Shown piece after piece: positions 44,594 through 53,787 of a stretch of DNA of 64,000 nt (position 1 is the first letter of the stretch; each line of letters opens with the position of its first letter). The notes beneath the pieces are model-generated. The model worked only from the letters and a program-made list of their open reading frames with translations. It had not been told where the DNA came from and searched no databases. The stretch is taken from the NCBI RefSeq assembly GCF_007018905.1, contig NZ_CP041402.1:4762001-4826000 (forward strand). The letters are read 5' to 3'. A program made the position numbers and the translations under genes. Source of the DNA: Tardiphaga sp. vice304 (lineage in GTDB: Bacteria > Pseudomonadota > Alphaproteobacteria > Rhizobiales > Xanthobacteraceae).

Positions 44594-45399
44594 GGAACGG
44601 CCTCCTTCGGCGGCAGCGGGAAGAACACGCTGGTGCGGTCCTGGTACGCCCTGTAGGCGTCGCCGCGCGATTTCAACATCTGCGCTTCCAGCGGCGGCAC
44701 GCCGGTGACGTAGCGCAGGATCCAGAACATGAACAACGGCGCCAGCAAGGTCGCAAAGCCCCATGGGTAGTCCAGCGACAAAGCGATCACCGGATAGGCC
44801 AGCCAGCCGAACCATTCGAAGAAGTAATTCGGATGCCGCGACCAGCGCCACAGCCCGCTATCGCAGACCTTGCCCTTATTGTCGGGTTGGCTCCGAAAGG
44901 CCTTGAGCTGCGAATCGGACAGTGCCTCGCCGGCGATGCCGCCGAACAGGATCAGCACGCCGAGTGCATCCTGCCATCGCAGCGCCGGATCGGGAAAGCG
45001 CGCTGCGACGAAGATGGCGAACACCAGCGGGATCGACGCGAACGCCTGATTCTGAAGGAACATGAACATCTTCTTCGGCGAATCGACGCCCCACTCCTTA
45101 GCAAACGCCGCGTAGCGCGGATCGTCGGTGATCCCCCGCGTGCGCGCGGCGATGTGCGAGCCGAGCCGCACCGACCAGATCGCCACCAGGGCTGCGACCA
45201 GCCACTGCCGGGCGCTTGGCGCGGCACCTGCTACCGGCCACAGCGCCGAGCCGGCGCCGACGAGGCCGAGCGAAAACGTCCAGATCGTATCGACCCAGCC
45301 CGAATTGCCCGTGCGTTGTTGCACCAGCCAGGCCCCCGCCATCAGGATCGACATGGACACGGCGATCAAGGCCAGCGCCTCAAGATACAAAATCGTCAT
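44590..45399 (-). CDS. DUF1295 membrane reductase-like protein
   Basis: A 269-aa protein of the steroid 5-alpha-reductase/isoprenylcysteine methyltransferase-like superfamily. About seven spans, starting MTILYLEALALIAVSMSILM; the conserved C-terminal cytosolic region has WRWSRHPNYFFEWFGWLAYP, the expected NADPH or SAM-binding H-P-N-Y-F segment. The ATG at 45399 is chosen over 45441. DUF1295 proteins co-occur with CFA-like methyltransferases in proteobacteria; the reaction is not established. Divergent from the MotA-like gene. Confidence 0.9.
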   Translation of the reverse strand: MTILYLEALALIAVSMSILMAGAWLVQQRTGNSGWVDTIWTFSLGLVGAGSALWPVAGAAPSARQWLVAALVAIWSVRLGSHIAARTRGITDDPRYAAFAKEWGVDSPKKMFMFLQNQAFASIPLVFAIFVAARFPDPALRWQDALGVLILFGGIAGEALSDSQLKAFRSQPDNKGKVCDSGLWRWSRHPNYFFEWFGWLAYPVIALSLDYPWGFATLLAPLFMFWILRYVTGVPPLEAQMLKSRGDAYRAYQDRTSVFFPLPPKEAVP

Positions 45400-45579
45400 G
45401 GAAAGTCCCGATAAGCGGCTGAAATTATGCGTGTCTGACAAATACGCTACAGTTCAAGCCGGGTTTCAACCTGAAGTTCCGCGGGACAGCGGCTGATCCA
45501 GCGGTATCGATCTTTTTTTGTCGCCCGGCTGTGCCATATTGCGCATCTGATCCGTTTCTCCGAGGAAGATGACCTCCCC

Positions 45580-46578
45580 ATGGCGCCAAGCCCAACCTCC
45601 CGCTCCGCGATGGAGATCGAACTGACCAAGCTGTCCTCGCCCCGGATCTTTCTGGTGCGGATGGTGGTGTTCCTGGTGCTGTGCGCGCTGGTGATGACGG
45701 TGCTCTACAAGCAGATCATGACCGCGTTCTTCGCCAATCCGGGCCTCAACGCGCTGATCGGCGGCGTGCTGGTGATCGGCATCATCCTGTCGTTCCGGCA
45801 GGTGGTGCGGCTGTATCCCGAAGTGTCCTGGGTCAATAATTTCCGGATCTCGGATCCTGGTCTGGCACTCGACAGGCGCCCGACCCTGCTGGCGCCAATG
45901 GCGGCGATCCTGGGCGGTGAACGCTCGGGGCGGATGTCGATCTCGCAGCAGACCATGAGGCACCTGCTGGATTCGATCGCTACGCGGCTGGACGAGGCCC
46001 GCGACATCTCGCGCTACATGACCGGCCTCTTGGTGTTCCTCGGCCTGCTCGGCACGTTCTGGGGCCTGATCGAGACCGTCGGCTCGGTCGGCAAAGTGAT
46101 CGAGGGGCTGAAGGTCGGCGGCGATTCCGGCTCGCTGTTCGACACGCTGAAGGAAGGCCTTGCCGCGCCGCTGGGCGGCATGGGCATCTCGTTCTCGTCG
46201 TCGCTGTTCGGCCTCGCCGGCTCGCTGATCCTCGGCTTCCTCGACCTGCAGTCGAGTCAGGCGCAGAACCGCTTCTACACCGATCTGGAAGACTGGCTGG
46301 CCTCGACCGTGAAGGAATATTCCGGCGAGAGCGCCGCCGGCGCCTCCGGCGACCTGCAGCACGCCATCGAGCGACTGCGCGTGACGATGGAGGAAGGCGG
46401 CAACAACCGCGGCACCACCGCGGCGATGGCCAACCTGGCGGATGCGATCCAGAGCCTGGTGGCGCATATGCGTACCGAGCAGGAAATGATCCGCGAATGG
46501 GCCGACGGCCAGGGCGAACAAAGCCGCGAGATCAAGAAGCTGCTCGAGCACATCGCCCGCCAACCCGAGAAGAACTGA
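45580..46578 (+). CDS. MotA/TolQ/ExbB-family proton-channel-like protein
   Basis: A 332-aa membrane protein. Early spans: FLVRMVVFLVLCALVMTVLY and LIGGVLVIGIILSFRQVV. After a cytoplasmic segment comes the family pair GLLVFLGLLGTFWGLIETVG and LGGMGISFSSSLFGLAGSLI LGFL, which carry the MotA/ExbB channel signature. The C-terminal 100 residues are cytoplasmic and helical (QHAIERLRVTMEEGGNNRGT). It is one base from the OmpA-like gene. The pair is neither flagellar (no neighbours) nor TolQR (tolQ is elsewhere), and its task is unknown. Confidence 0.88.
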   Translation: MAPSPTSRSAMEIELTKLSSPRIFLVRMVVFLVLCALVMTVLYKQIMTAFFANPGLNALIGGVLVIGIILSFRQVVRLYPEVSWVNNFRISDPGLALDRRPTLLAPMAAILGGERSGRMSISQQTMRHLLDSIATRLDEARDISRYMTGLLVFLGLLGTFWGLIETVGSVGKVIEGLKVGGDSGSLFDTLKEGLAAPLGGMGISFSSSLFGLAGSLILGFLDLQSSQAQNRFYTDLEDWLASTVKEYSGESAAGASGDLQHAIERLRVTMEEGGNNRGTTAAMANLADAIQSLVAHMRTEQEMIREWADGQGEQSREIKKLLEHIARQPEKN

Positions 46579-46579
46579 C

Positions 46580-47611
46580 ATGGCCCTCGCGCGCGGACGC
46601 CGCTCGTCTTCGGAATTCAACTACTGGCCCGGCTTCGTCGATGCGCTGTCGACGCTGGTGCTGTCGATCGTGTTCCTGCTGTCGGTGTTTCTGGTCGTGC
46701 AGTTCTTCCTGTCCAACGAAATCAACGGCAAGGACAAGGCGCTCGAGCAACTCACCGCGCGCCTCGCGCAGCTCAACGATCTGCTCTCGCTGGAGAAGCT
46801 CGGCAAGCTCAACCTGGACGACCAGCTGTCGCAGATGCGCGCCGGCCTGTCTGCCGCCCAGACCGAGCGCGACCGCGTCAAGGGCCTCTATGACGGCCTC
46901 GCCAGCGCCGGCAACGACGCTGCCGGCCGCGCCTCCGAACTCAACAAGGCGCTGGATTCCGAGAAGCAATTATCCGCGCGCGCAGCCGCTTTGGTCGAGG
47001 TGCTGAACCAGCAGATCTCGGCGCTGCGCCGCCAGCTCGCCGCACTCGAAGACGCGCTCGATGCCTCGGAGAAGCGCGGCCAGGAATCGCAGAGCCGCAT
47101 CGCCGATCTCGGCCAGCGGCTCAACGTGGCGCTGGCGCAGCGCGTGCAGGAACTGTCGCGCTACCGCTCGGAATTCTTCGGCCGGCTGCGCGCCATCCTG
47201 GGCAACCGGCCGGACATCCGCATCGTCGGCGACCGCTTCGTGTTCCAGTCCGAAGTGTTCTTCGATGCCGGACAGGCCCTGCTGCTGCCGGAAGGCAAGG
47301 CCGAGCTCGACAAGGTCGCCAGCGCGCTGACCGATCTCGACAAGCAGATCCCCGCCGAGATCGCCTGGGTGATGCGGGTCGATGGCCATACCGACTCGCG
47401 GCCGATCCTCAACAGCCCGCTGTTCAAGTCGAACTGGGAACTGTCGAGCGCGCGCGCGATCTCGGTGGTGCAATATCTGGTATCGCTCGGCGTGCCGCCG
47501 CAGCGCCTCCTGGCCGCCGGCTTCGCCGAATTCCAGCCGCTCGATACCGCCACGACCGAGGAAGCCTATCGCCGCAACCGCCGCATCGAGCTGAAGCTGA
47601 CGGAGCGCTAG
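46580..47611 (+). CDS. MotB-like/OmpA-domain protein with long coiled coil
   Basis: A 343-aa partner of the MotA-like protein. One N-terminal span with an acidic residue at its entry (YWPGFVDALSTLVLSIVFLL), as in MotB and ZorB, then about 150 residues of coiled coil (EQLTARLAQLNDLLSLEKLG to QESQSRIADLGQRLNVALAQ). The C-terminal OmpA-like peptidoglycan-binding domain has FFDAGQALLLPEGKAELDKV, VDGHTDSRPI and NWELSSARAISVVQYLVSLG. The coiled coil is much longer than the MotB linker, so peptidoglycan contact would be far from the membrane. Confidence 0.9.
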   Translation: MALARGRRSSSEFNYWPGFVDALSTLVLSIVFLLSVFLVVQFFLSNEINGKDKALEQLTARLAQLNDLLSLEKLGKLNLDDQLSQMRAGLSAAQTERDRVKGLYDGLASAGNDAAGRASELNKALDSEKQLSARAAALVEVLNQQISALRRQLAALEDALDASEKRGQESQSRIADLGQRLNVALAQRVQELSRYRSEFFGRLRAILGNRPDIRIVGDRFVFQSEVFFDAGQALLLPEGKAELDKVASALTDLDKQIPAEIAWVMRVDGHTDSRPILNSPLFKSNWELSSARAISVVQYLVSLGVPPQRLLAAGFAEFQPLDTATTEEAYRRNRRIELKLTER

Positions 47612-47613
47612 AG

Positions 47614-48048
47614 GTGAAGCTCCGCCTTTATCGCGAGAGCGACCAAGAGGCGTCGATCGCGCTGTGGCTCACGACCTGGCGGCAGGCCTACCCGTCGATC
47701 GACTTCGACGCCCGCGTCGACTGGTGGCGCGAGCGCTGGCGCACCGAGCTGGTGCCGGTGGCGCAGATCGTCGTCGCCGAGCAGGACGGCGCGCTGATCG
47801 GCTTCGTGACCATCGACGACACCGGCTATCTCGACCAGCTGGTGGTAAGCCCGGCGCAATGGGGCGCGGACGTCAGCCGCGCGCTGGTCAATGAGGCCAA
47901 GCGATTGTCGCCCGGCGGCGTGACGCTGAAGGTCAACGCCGACAATTTTCGCGCGATCCGGTTCTATGAGCGCAACGGGTTTGCGAAGACCGGCGAGGAA
48001 GTGAATTCGTCGGGGCGCGCGGTGTGGCTGATGGCGTGGACAGCCTAA
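47614..48048 (+). CDS. GNAT-family N-acetyltransferase
   Basis: A 144-aa acetyltransferase starting at GTG 47614, two bases after the OmpA-like stop. It shows YRESDQEASIALWLTTWRQA YPSID, VVAEQDGALIGFVTI, the acetyl-CoA region YLDQLVVSPAQWGADVSRAL and the C-terminal NADNFRAIRFYERNGFAKTG. The substrate is unknown. Its position suggests co-transcription with the MotA/OmpA-like pair. Confidence 0.9.
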   Translation: MKLRLYRESDQEASIALWLTTWRQAYPSIDFDARVDWWRERWRTELVPVAQIVVAEQDGALIGFVTIDDTGYLDQLVVSPAQWGADVSRALVNEAKRLSPGGVTLKVNADNFRAIRFYERNGFAKTGEEVNSSGRAVWLMAWTA

Positions 48049-48102
48049 GCAAGCCAGCTACATTTACTTCACGCAAACCAAAAAGTTCGGTATCTTCCAG
48101 GA

Positions 48103-48333
48103 ATGACGAAGCTTCTTGATCAAGCTCTTGAGCTAGCCCGTAGCCTTCCCTCGGAGGCTCAGGACGATATCGCGCGAATCGTGATGCAGCTTGCCGGCAG
48201 CGACAACTCCGCTCCAGTGATGCTGTCCGTCGACGAGCGCGCGGCCATTGCAGCTTCGAAAGCGGAGGCAGCCCGCGGTGAGTTTGCTACGGACGAGCAA
48301 GTCCGCGCGGTCTGGGCCAAGCACGGGCTGTGA
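48103..48333 (+). CDS. Antitoxin of a fourth TA pair
   Basis: A 76-aa protein, MTKLLDQALELARSLPSEAQ DDIARIVMQLAG, then LSVDERAAIAASKAEAARGE FATDEQVRAVWAKHGL. The hydrophobic first helix and the acidic AxxxGE-F.T.E.V.A.W tail are usual for antitoxins paired with small ParE-type toxins. The stop overlaps the toxin GTG (GTGA). No RHH motif is obvious, so DNA binding is uncertain. Confidence 0.85.
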   Translation: MTKLLDQALELARSLPSEAQDDIARIVMQLAGSDNSAPVMLSVDERAAIAASKAEAARGEFATDEQVRAVWAKHGL

Positions 48334-48623
48334 GACTGCGCTACACCCGCCGGGCTCTGGCCGACCTTGACGGCATTCTGGATTATATCGCGAGCCAATC
48401 GCCGCAGGGTGCAACGAGAGTTCACGCGCGTATCCAGCGGATGGTAAGCTTGTTGCCGTCGCATCCCGCCATCGGCTCACGTACCGAAGACCCGACGATA
48501 CGCAAACTGGCGACACCGCCTTATCCCTATCTGATTTTCTACGAGCCCACTGAAAAAGAAGTCATCGTGCATGCGATCCGTCACGCGGCACGCAATCCAT
48601 CGGATACGCCGGGTTCGGGATGA
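48330..48623 (+). CDS. ParE/RelE-type toxin of the fourth pair
   Basis: A 97-aa toxin from a GTG start: MRLRYTRRALADLDGILDYI ASQSPQGATRVHARIQRMVS LLPSHPAIGSRTEDPTIRKL, then TPPYPYLIFYEPTEKEVIVH AIRHAARNP. The RHAARNP ending is a ParE family mark. It is convergent with the ABC exporter gene, with no base between the two stops. Confidence 0.93.
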   Translation: MRLRYTRRALADLDGILDYIASQSPQGATRVHARIQRMVSLLPSHPAIGSRTEDPTIRKLATPPYPYLIFYEPTEKEVIVHAIRHAARNPSDTPGSG

Positions 48624-50483
48624 TCACACCCCGAACTGCAACCTTGCCAGACGTGCATACAGCCCACCGGCGGCGACCAGCGAGGCGTGGGTGCCTTCTT
48701 CGACGATGCGGCCGTGCTCCATGACCAGGATGCGGTCGCAGGACAGCACCGTCGCCAGGCGATGCGCGATCACCAGCGTGGTGCGGTGCTTCATCAGCTC
48801 TTCCAGCGCCGTCTGTACCAGCGTCTCGGATTCCGCATCGAGCGCCGAGGTCGCCTCGTCGAGCAGCAAGAGCGGGGCGTCGCGCAGGATGGCGCGGGCA
48901 ATCGCAATGCGCTGGCGCTGCCCGCCGGACAGCGTCACGCCGCGCTCGCCAAGCTGGGCATCAAATCCCTCCGGCAGGCGGCAGATGAATTCGGTGGCGT
49001 GCGCCAGGCTCGCGGCATGCTCGACCTCGGCGTCGGTGGCATCGGGGCGGCCGAAGCGGATGTTCTCGCGGGCGGTCGCGGCAAATACCACGGAATCCTG
49101 CGGCACCAGCGCGATGCGCTGGCGCAGTTCGTGCGGATCGACATCGACGACCGGCACGCCGTCGAACGAGATCACGCCGCTCTTCGGATCGTAGAACCGC
49201 AACAGGAGATGAAACAGCGTGCTCTTGCCGGCCCCGGAGGGGCCGACGATCGCGACCTTTTCGCCGGACCGGATCGTCAGCGACACGCCGTCGGCGGAGA
49301 GGATGTCGGGCCGCGTCGGATAGGCGAAGATGACGTTATCGAACGCGACATCGCCCCGCGCCGGCACCGGCAGCGCGCGCGGCGATGCGGGGGCGGTAAT
49401 CTGCGACTTGACGCCGAGAATCTCGAACAGCCGTTCGGCGGCGCCGGAGGCCGCCGAAATCTCGCCCCAGACTTCGCTGAGCTGGCCGAGGCTGGAGGCG
49501 GCAAAGACCGCATAGAGCACGAACTGGCCGAGCCGGCCCGGCGTGATCGCCCCGGTCAACACGTCATGCGAGCCGACCCACAGGATGCCGACCACGCTGG
49601 AGAACACGATGAAGATGATGATCGCGGTCAACAGCGCGCGGGCGCGCGTGGTGCTGACGGCGGACTCGTAGGACCGCTCGACGCCGGCAGCGAAGCGGGC
49701 ATTGGCGATGCCTTCATTGGTATAGGCCTGCACGGTGCGGATCGAGCCGACCAGCTCGCTGGCATAGGCCGAGGCCTCCGCCAGCGTATCCTGCGCGCCG
49801 CGCGACAGCTTGCGCACGCGTCGCCCGAAGGCGACCAGCGGGATCACGATCAGGGGGATCGCGGCCAGCACGAAGCCCGACAGTTTCGGGCTGGAGATCA
49901 CCATCATGGTGGCGGCGCCGAGAAAAAGAACGATATTGCGCAGCGCGATCGAGACCGAGGCGCCGACCGCCGACTTGATCTGGGTGGTGTCCGCGGTCAG
50001 CCGCGACACCAGTTCGCCGGAGCGCGCCGAATCGAAAAACGCCGGCGACAGCCGCGTCAGATGCGCGAACACGTCGCCGCGCAAATCCGTGACGATGCGT
50101 TCGCCGATCGTCATCACCAGATAATAGCGCGCAGCGCTGGCCCCGGCGAGTACGGCGACCACGGCGATCATCACGCTGAAATAGCTGTTGATCATGGCGA
50201 TGCCTTCGGGGCTGAAGCCAAAGTCGATCATCCGGCGCACCGCGACCGGCACCACCAGGGTGGTCACGGCGGCGATGGTCAGCGCGATCAGGGCCAGAAT
50301 CACCCGCACCCGGTAGCGCACCACATAGGGCGCCAGCGCCAGCAACGGGCGCAGTCTGGCCCGGCTGGGCGCGGGCACATCGACCACCGCATCGACCAGC
50401 GACGGCTCGGGCAGCACCGGTTCCGGCTGGGGGAGCTTGGGATTCGGGGCTACGCTCGCTTCAAGCCGTTCGACTGCACTCAT
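48624..50483 (-). CDS. ABC exporter, fused membrane and ATPase domains
   Basis: A 619-aa half-transporter of the MsbA/lipid-exporter and drug-exporter group. Six spans lie between about residues 45 and 350 ([40 protein letters not shown]). The ATPase domain has Walker [21 protein letters not shown], signature [20 protein letters not shown] and Walker [21 protein letters not shown], with H-loop IAHRLATV. The Pro/Val-rich leader ([20 protein letters not shown]) before the first span is distinctive. Substrate unknown. Start at 50483 rather than 50492. Confidence 0.93.
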   Translation of the reverse strand: MSAVERLEASVAPNPKLPQPEPVLPEPSLVDAVVDVPAPSRARLRPLLALAPYVVRYRVRVILALIALTIAAVTTLVVPVAVRRMIDFGFSPEGIAMINSYFSVMIAVVAVLAGASAARYYLVMTIGERIVTDLRGDVFAHLTRLSPAFFDSARSGELVSRLTADTTQIKSAVGASVSIALRNIVLFLGAATMMVISSPKLSGFVLAAIPLIVIPLVAFGRRVRKLSRGAQDTLAEASAYASELVGSIRTVQAYTNEGIANARFAAGVERSYESAVSTTRARALLTAIIIFIVFSSVVGILWVGSHDVLTGAITPGRLGQFVLYAVFAASSLGQLSEVWGEISAASGAAERLFEILGVKSQITAPASPRALPVPARGDVAFDNVIFAYPTRPDILSADGVSLTIRSGEKVAIVGPSGAGKSTLFHLLLRFYDPKSGVISFDGVPVVDVDPHELRQRIALVPQDSVVFAATARENIRFGRPDATDAEVEHAASLAHATEFICRLPEGFDAQLGERGVTLSGGQRQRIAIARAILRDAPLLLLDEATSALDAESETLVQTALEELMKHRTTLVIAHRLATVLSCDRILVMEHGRIVEEGTHASLVAAGGLYARLARLQFGV

Positions 50484-50655
50484 GATTTCCAACCATTCTA
50501 AATGCCCGCCTCAGATAGGCCGCTTGGCGGCCGGTGGCAAATGACCATCATCCGCCGCGGAGTCCTTGTCTTGGCTCAAGGTCTGCGATATAGAGCGGCC
50601 AAATCCACTTCTCTTACGCCGTGCTGCAGGGCGCCTACGCGCCGAAGGAATTGCC

Positions 50656-50898
50656 ATGAAAGCCGATGTTCACCCCGATTATCACATGATCACGGTCGTT
50701 ATGACCGATGGGACCGAGTTCCAGACCCGTTCGACCTGGGGCAAGGCCGGCGACAAGCTGAACCTCGACATCGACGCCAAGACCCATCCGGCATGGACCG
50801 GCGGTAGCGCGCAGATGCTCGACCGTGGCGGTCGCGTGTCGCGCTTCCAGAAGAAGTTTTCGGGCTTCCTCAAGAAGGACGAGGCCGCTTCGGCCTGA
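50656..50898 (+). CDS. rpmE: Ribosomal protein L31
   Basis: An 80-aa 50S subunit protein: [40 protein letters not shown], then [28 protein letters not shown]. It has no cysteines, so it is the zinc-free form usual in alphaproteobacteria. GAAGGAA lies seven bases before the ATG. It is followed by a strong terminator. Confidence 0.96.
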   Translation: MKADVHPDYHMITVVMTDGTEFQTRSTWGKAGDKLNLDIDAKTHPAWTGGSAQMLDRGGRVSRFQKKFSGFLKKDEAASA

Positions 50899-50917
50899 TC
50901 CGGTTCGACCTGAATAC

Positions 50918-50946
50918 AAAACGCCCCGCTTTGCGGGGCGTTTTTC
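50918..50946 (+). terminator. Rho-independent terminator of rpmE
   Basis: ACGCCCCGC, loop TTT, GCGGGGCGT and then TTTTT; AAA lies before the left arm. A 9-bp perfect stem with a five-U tract 20 bases after the rpmE stop is the clearest terminator in the window. Confidence 0.93.
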
Positions 50947-50995
50947 GTTGGGCGGGGGAGCCTGGATGACATCGGCGACGCGATGCGGTGGCGAC

Positions 50996-51055
50996 ACAAT
51001 CCGGGGAAAGCGCGCATGGGGATACGCCGGCCCCGGATTGTCATCCGGGCTACGG
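50996..51055. repeat. Degenerate copy of the TAGCCCGGATG repeat
   Basis: ACAATCCGGGG (50996-51006) and CCCCGGATTGT (51031-51041) are perfect inverted arms; CATCCGGGCTACGG continues the right side as in the copies at 12148 and 61739, while the left outer arm is missing. It ends just before the MipA stop. Confidence 0.7.
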
Positions 51056-51057
51056 AT

Positions 51058-51894
51058 TTACCTCACATCGACGTCGAACGAATAGGCGACGCCGATACCG
51101 CCGGTGGTCTGGTTCGGCGTGCCGCGCAGCCGCACCAGCGGGCTGTCGGCGGCAGCGCCCAGCAGGCGCTCATATTCCACATAGGTCCGCACTTCCCACT
51201 GCGGATTGAGCTGGTAGCGCAGTTGCGCGCCGGCGCCGGCCGACTGGGAGCCACGGGCATCGAATACTGGCAGGCCCGAAGCCAGCGATTCCGCGGCGCT
51301 GACGCCGAAATAGGTCGACGAATAGGCGGCGTTGGTCACGGTGTAGCGCGGACCGACGGCAAAGGTCAGTCGTTCGGCGAGCGGCATGATCACGTCGGCG
51401 GCGAAATCCGCCACGACACCCTCGTGCCCGACGACGCCACGGCGAACTTCCGCGCGCAGCCGCAGCCAGTCGATGGCGTAATATTCCGCGAAGCCGCCGA
51501 GCTCGATGGCGAAATCGACGTCGCGCAGCCCGTTCAGTTCGCTGTGGTCGCTGGCCTTGCGCTCGCGCTTGTATTTGCCGACCGGACCGGCGCGAAAGCC
51601 GTTGCCCGGATCGAAGATCGCAAAGCTGGCGCCGTCCCGCATGCTGCGGAAGCGCGCGGGCGTACCGGCGCGACGCAGCGAGAAGATTGGCACCGGGCTG
51701 AAGCGGAAGCTGTTGGCGCCCTCATAGGAGGGCGTGGCCTCGGCGCCGAGGCCGACGGTCACCGTCCAGCCGCCGACCGGCGAGGGCAGGAACGGGATGG
51801 CCGGCGGCGCCGGCAGCACGGCGACCGGCTGGGCTTGCGCCGCCGAACAGGCCATCGCCACCGCGACGCCGATGAGAATACGAGAAAAGGACAT
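51058..51894 (-). CDS. MipA/OmpV family outer-membrane protein
   Basis: A 278-aa beta-barrel protein with a signal peptide (MSFSRILIGVAVAMACSAAQ A-Q). The barrel strands alternate: WTVTVGLGAEATPSYEGANS FRFSPVPIFSLRRAG, GKYKRERKASDHSELNGLRD VDFAIELGGFAEYY, FAVGPRYTVTNAAYSSTYFG VSAAES, closing TTGGIGVAYSFDVDVR with no terminal Phe. MipA proteins are scaffolds or OMPs of loosely known role in peptidoglycan machinery and stress. It stands alone. Confidence 0.9.
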   Translation of the reverse strand: MSFSRILIGVAVAMACSAAQAQPVAVLPAPPAIPFLPSPVGGWTVTVGLGAEATPSYEGANSFRFSPVPIFSLRRAGTPARFRSMRDGASFAIFDPGNGFRAGPVGKYKRERKASDHSELNGLRDVDFAIELGGFAEYYAIDWLRLRAEVRRGVVGHEGVVADFAADVIMPLAERLTFAVGPRYTVTNAAYSSTYFGVSAAESLASGLPVFDARGSQSAGAGAQLRYQLNPQWEVRTYVEYERLLGAAADSPLVRLRGTPNQTTGGIGVAYSFDVDVR

Positions 51895-51997
51895 GTCACC
51901 CCGGAAGTTGAGCAGCCCGAGGCTGCTCGGCCGATCGTGTATGCCACGTCGTGCGTTAAGAGCTGGTGTGACAATGAGTCACCCGCGCGCGCCTGCT

Positions 51998-53095
51998 TTA
52001 ACGCTCCGGCGCTGCAGCGACGCGCGGCGAGGCCTGCTTCGGACCGAACCAGGCGACGATCGCATGGCGGCCGGGCATCTCGACCAGACGATAGCTGACT
52101 TCCGACAGCGCCCAGATGATCGCAAAGCACACGCAGGACGCTGCAATGAAAACCGCTTCGGTCTGTCCGAAATAGCGCCAGGCGCGCACGGCAAAGCTGA
52201 CGAACAGCGGGTGGATCAGGTAGATCGAATAGGAGATGATGCCGAGCCGATAGACCAGCGCGCCGCCGAACAACGCCTGGGCGGCGCGGCCGCCGCGCGA
52301 CGGCACGGCCACCAGCGGGATGAACAGCAGGTACATCGGCAAGTCGCTTTCGCTGAAATAGCCGATCGTGAGGATCGCGACCAGAATACCGACAACCAGC
52401 GCATCCTGCGTCCGCATCGACAGCCGGTCGACCACGCCGGCGAAACGGAAGATCGAAAGCCCCAGCGCGAAACCGGCCACAGCGCGCAGCAGCGGATAGA
52501 ACGAATTGCCGTTGACCACGTCGAGCGGGCCGCCGGAGCCGCGGCCGCTGACGCTGACCACATAGATCGCCAGCAGTGCCGCGGCCACGGAAACCGCGCA
52601 GATTGCCGGACTCCTGCGCAAGGTGAAGGCCATCAGGATCGGCAGCAGCAGATAGGAGCCCATCTCGGCGCTGGCCGCCCAGGCCACGCCGATCACCGGG
52701 AAAATGTGCAGCCCCCACCCGCTCATCATCAGCAGATTGCCGATCCAGTCCCACGCCGAATACATCTCGAGCCGCTCGCCCGACAGGCCGGCTGCGATCT
52801 TGGCGATATAAAACAGTCCGATGACGAAATAGGCCGGATACAGCCTTGCTACGCGCTTAAGCATAAAGGTCGCGAATTTCGGCAGCGTGAGTTGTGCGAA
52901 GGCGTCGCGATAGGTGAGCGCCATCACGAAACCGCTGAGCATGAAGAACAGATCGACGATCAGATAGCCGAACGGAATCCGGAAATAAGACGCGGTGCCG
53001 CCGGTGGAGAGTTGCACGTCGCCGAAATGATAGATCACGATGATCGCCGCGGCCACGCCGCGCACCCCGGTCAACGCCCTGATATCCGCCGCCAT
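51998..53095 (-). CDS. Acyltransferase 3 (OafA/YrhL) membrane protein
   Basis: A 365-aa inner-membrane O-acyltransferase with ten or so spans. The N-terminal motif IRALTGVRGVAAAIIVIYHF has the catalytic His (YHF). RIPFGYLIVDLFFMLSGFVM ALTYRD and FATFMLKRVARLYPAYFVIG carry the conserved RxxR/Lys pattern. Substrates are typically sugar or polysaccharide hydroxyls. The start at 53095 gives the family alignment (MAADIRAL). It is isolated, with no polysaccharide genes beside it. Confidence 0.92.
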   Translation of the reverse strand: MAADIRALTGVRGVAAAIIVIYHFGDVQLSTGGTASYFRIPFGYLIVDLFFMLSGFVMALTYRDAFAQLTLPKFATFMLKRVARLYPAYFVIGLFYIAKIAAGLSGERLEMYSAWDWIGNLLMMSGWGLHIFPVIGVAWAASAEMGSYLLLPILMAFTLRRSPAICAVSVAAALLAIYVVSVSGRGSGGPLDVVNGNSFYPLLRAVAGFALGLSIFRFAGVVDRLSMRTQDALVVGILVAILTIGYFSESDLPMYLLFIPLVAVPSRGGRAAQALFGGALVYRLGIISYSIYLIHPLFVSFAVRAWRYFGQTEAVFIAASCVCFAIIWALSEVSYRLVEMPGRHAIVAWFGPKQASPRVAAAPER

Positions 53096-53274
53096 GCCAC
53101 ATGCCCCTCTTGCGGGACACACTTAGCGCATATTCGGAAGTGCCGTCAGTCCGGGGTCCACGACGAAAGCCCGAACCACCCCGAAATCACGAAATGTTCA
53201 ATGTACCGCGATCTCGAGCGTCCGGTATCGCTCGCAGCTATCGCTGCTCCCACTCTGGAAATGACAGTTTCGTG

Positions 53275-53787
53275 TCAGCGTTCGAACGCGGCCTTGAGGC
53301 GGTTCATCTGCGGCACCAGCGGATTGCCGATCGCGGCACGTTCGGTGGTCGAGGCATGGATGGTCACGTCGAGGCGGCGGACCTTGGTCTGCAGCGTCAT
53401 CGAGCGCGCGATCAGGTCCTGTAACTGCTGCGGCTGCTTGAGCAGCATGTCGTCCGGGCTTGGATCGGCGGCGCTCAGCTTGACCTTGGTCTTTTCGCGA
53501 TTGGCCTGCAGCAGCGTCATCTCGCCTTCCTTTACCGCGCGGTGCAGCAGCAGCCAGGAGGCCAGCTGCATCAGGCGCGTGGTAAGGCGCATGCTCTCGG
53601 TCGCATAGGTGAGGCTGACGGAGCGATCCAGCGCCTTGGCTTCGGCACGGCCGACGCCATCCAGATAGGCTGCCGTCTCCTCGACCAGATCCATCCCCTC
53701 GCGAAACAACGCCCCGAAGGCCGCGGAATTGGTAAGCCGCTCGCTGAAATGAACGAGCGCAGCTTCGCCTTGCAAACGGTCCGACAT
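53275..53787 (-). CDS. DUF1465 protein, RcdA-like
   Basis: A 170-aa helical protein: VHFSERLTNSAAFGALFREG MDLVEETAAYLDGVGRAEAK, then SVSLTYATESMRLTTRLMQL ASWLLLHRAVKEGEMTLLQA NREKTKV. This is the DUF1465 family, to which, as I recall, Caulobacter RcdA belongs. RcdA is an adaptor for ClpXP proteolysis of CtrA and other substrates. The three-helix core is intact. The upstream interval has CtrA-like boxes and GANTC sites. Confidence 0.85.
   Translation of the reverse strand: MSDRLQGEAALVHFSERLTNSAAFGALFREGMDLVEETAAYLDGVGRAEAKALDRSVSLTYATESMRLTTRLMQLASWLLLHRAVKEGEMTLLQANREKTKVKLSAADPSPDDMLLKQPQQLQDLIARSMTLQTKVRRLDVTIHASTTERAAIGNPLVPQMNRLKAAFER

Noticed and set aside
45580..47611. MotA/OmpA-like pair as a Zorya (ZorAB) defence system
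   Set aside because: No ZorC, ZorD helicase or ZorE nuclease lies beside it; neighbours are DUF1295/CFA-like genes and a GNAT enzyme plus a TA pair, and the region shows no other defence genes.
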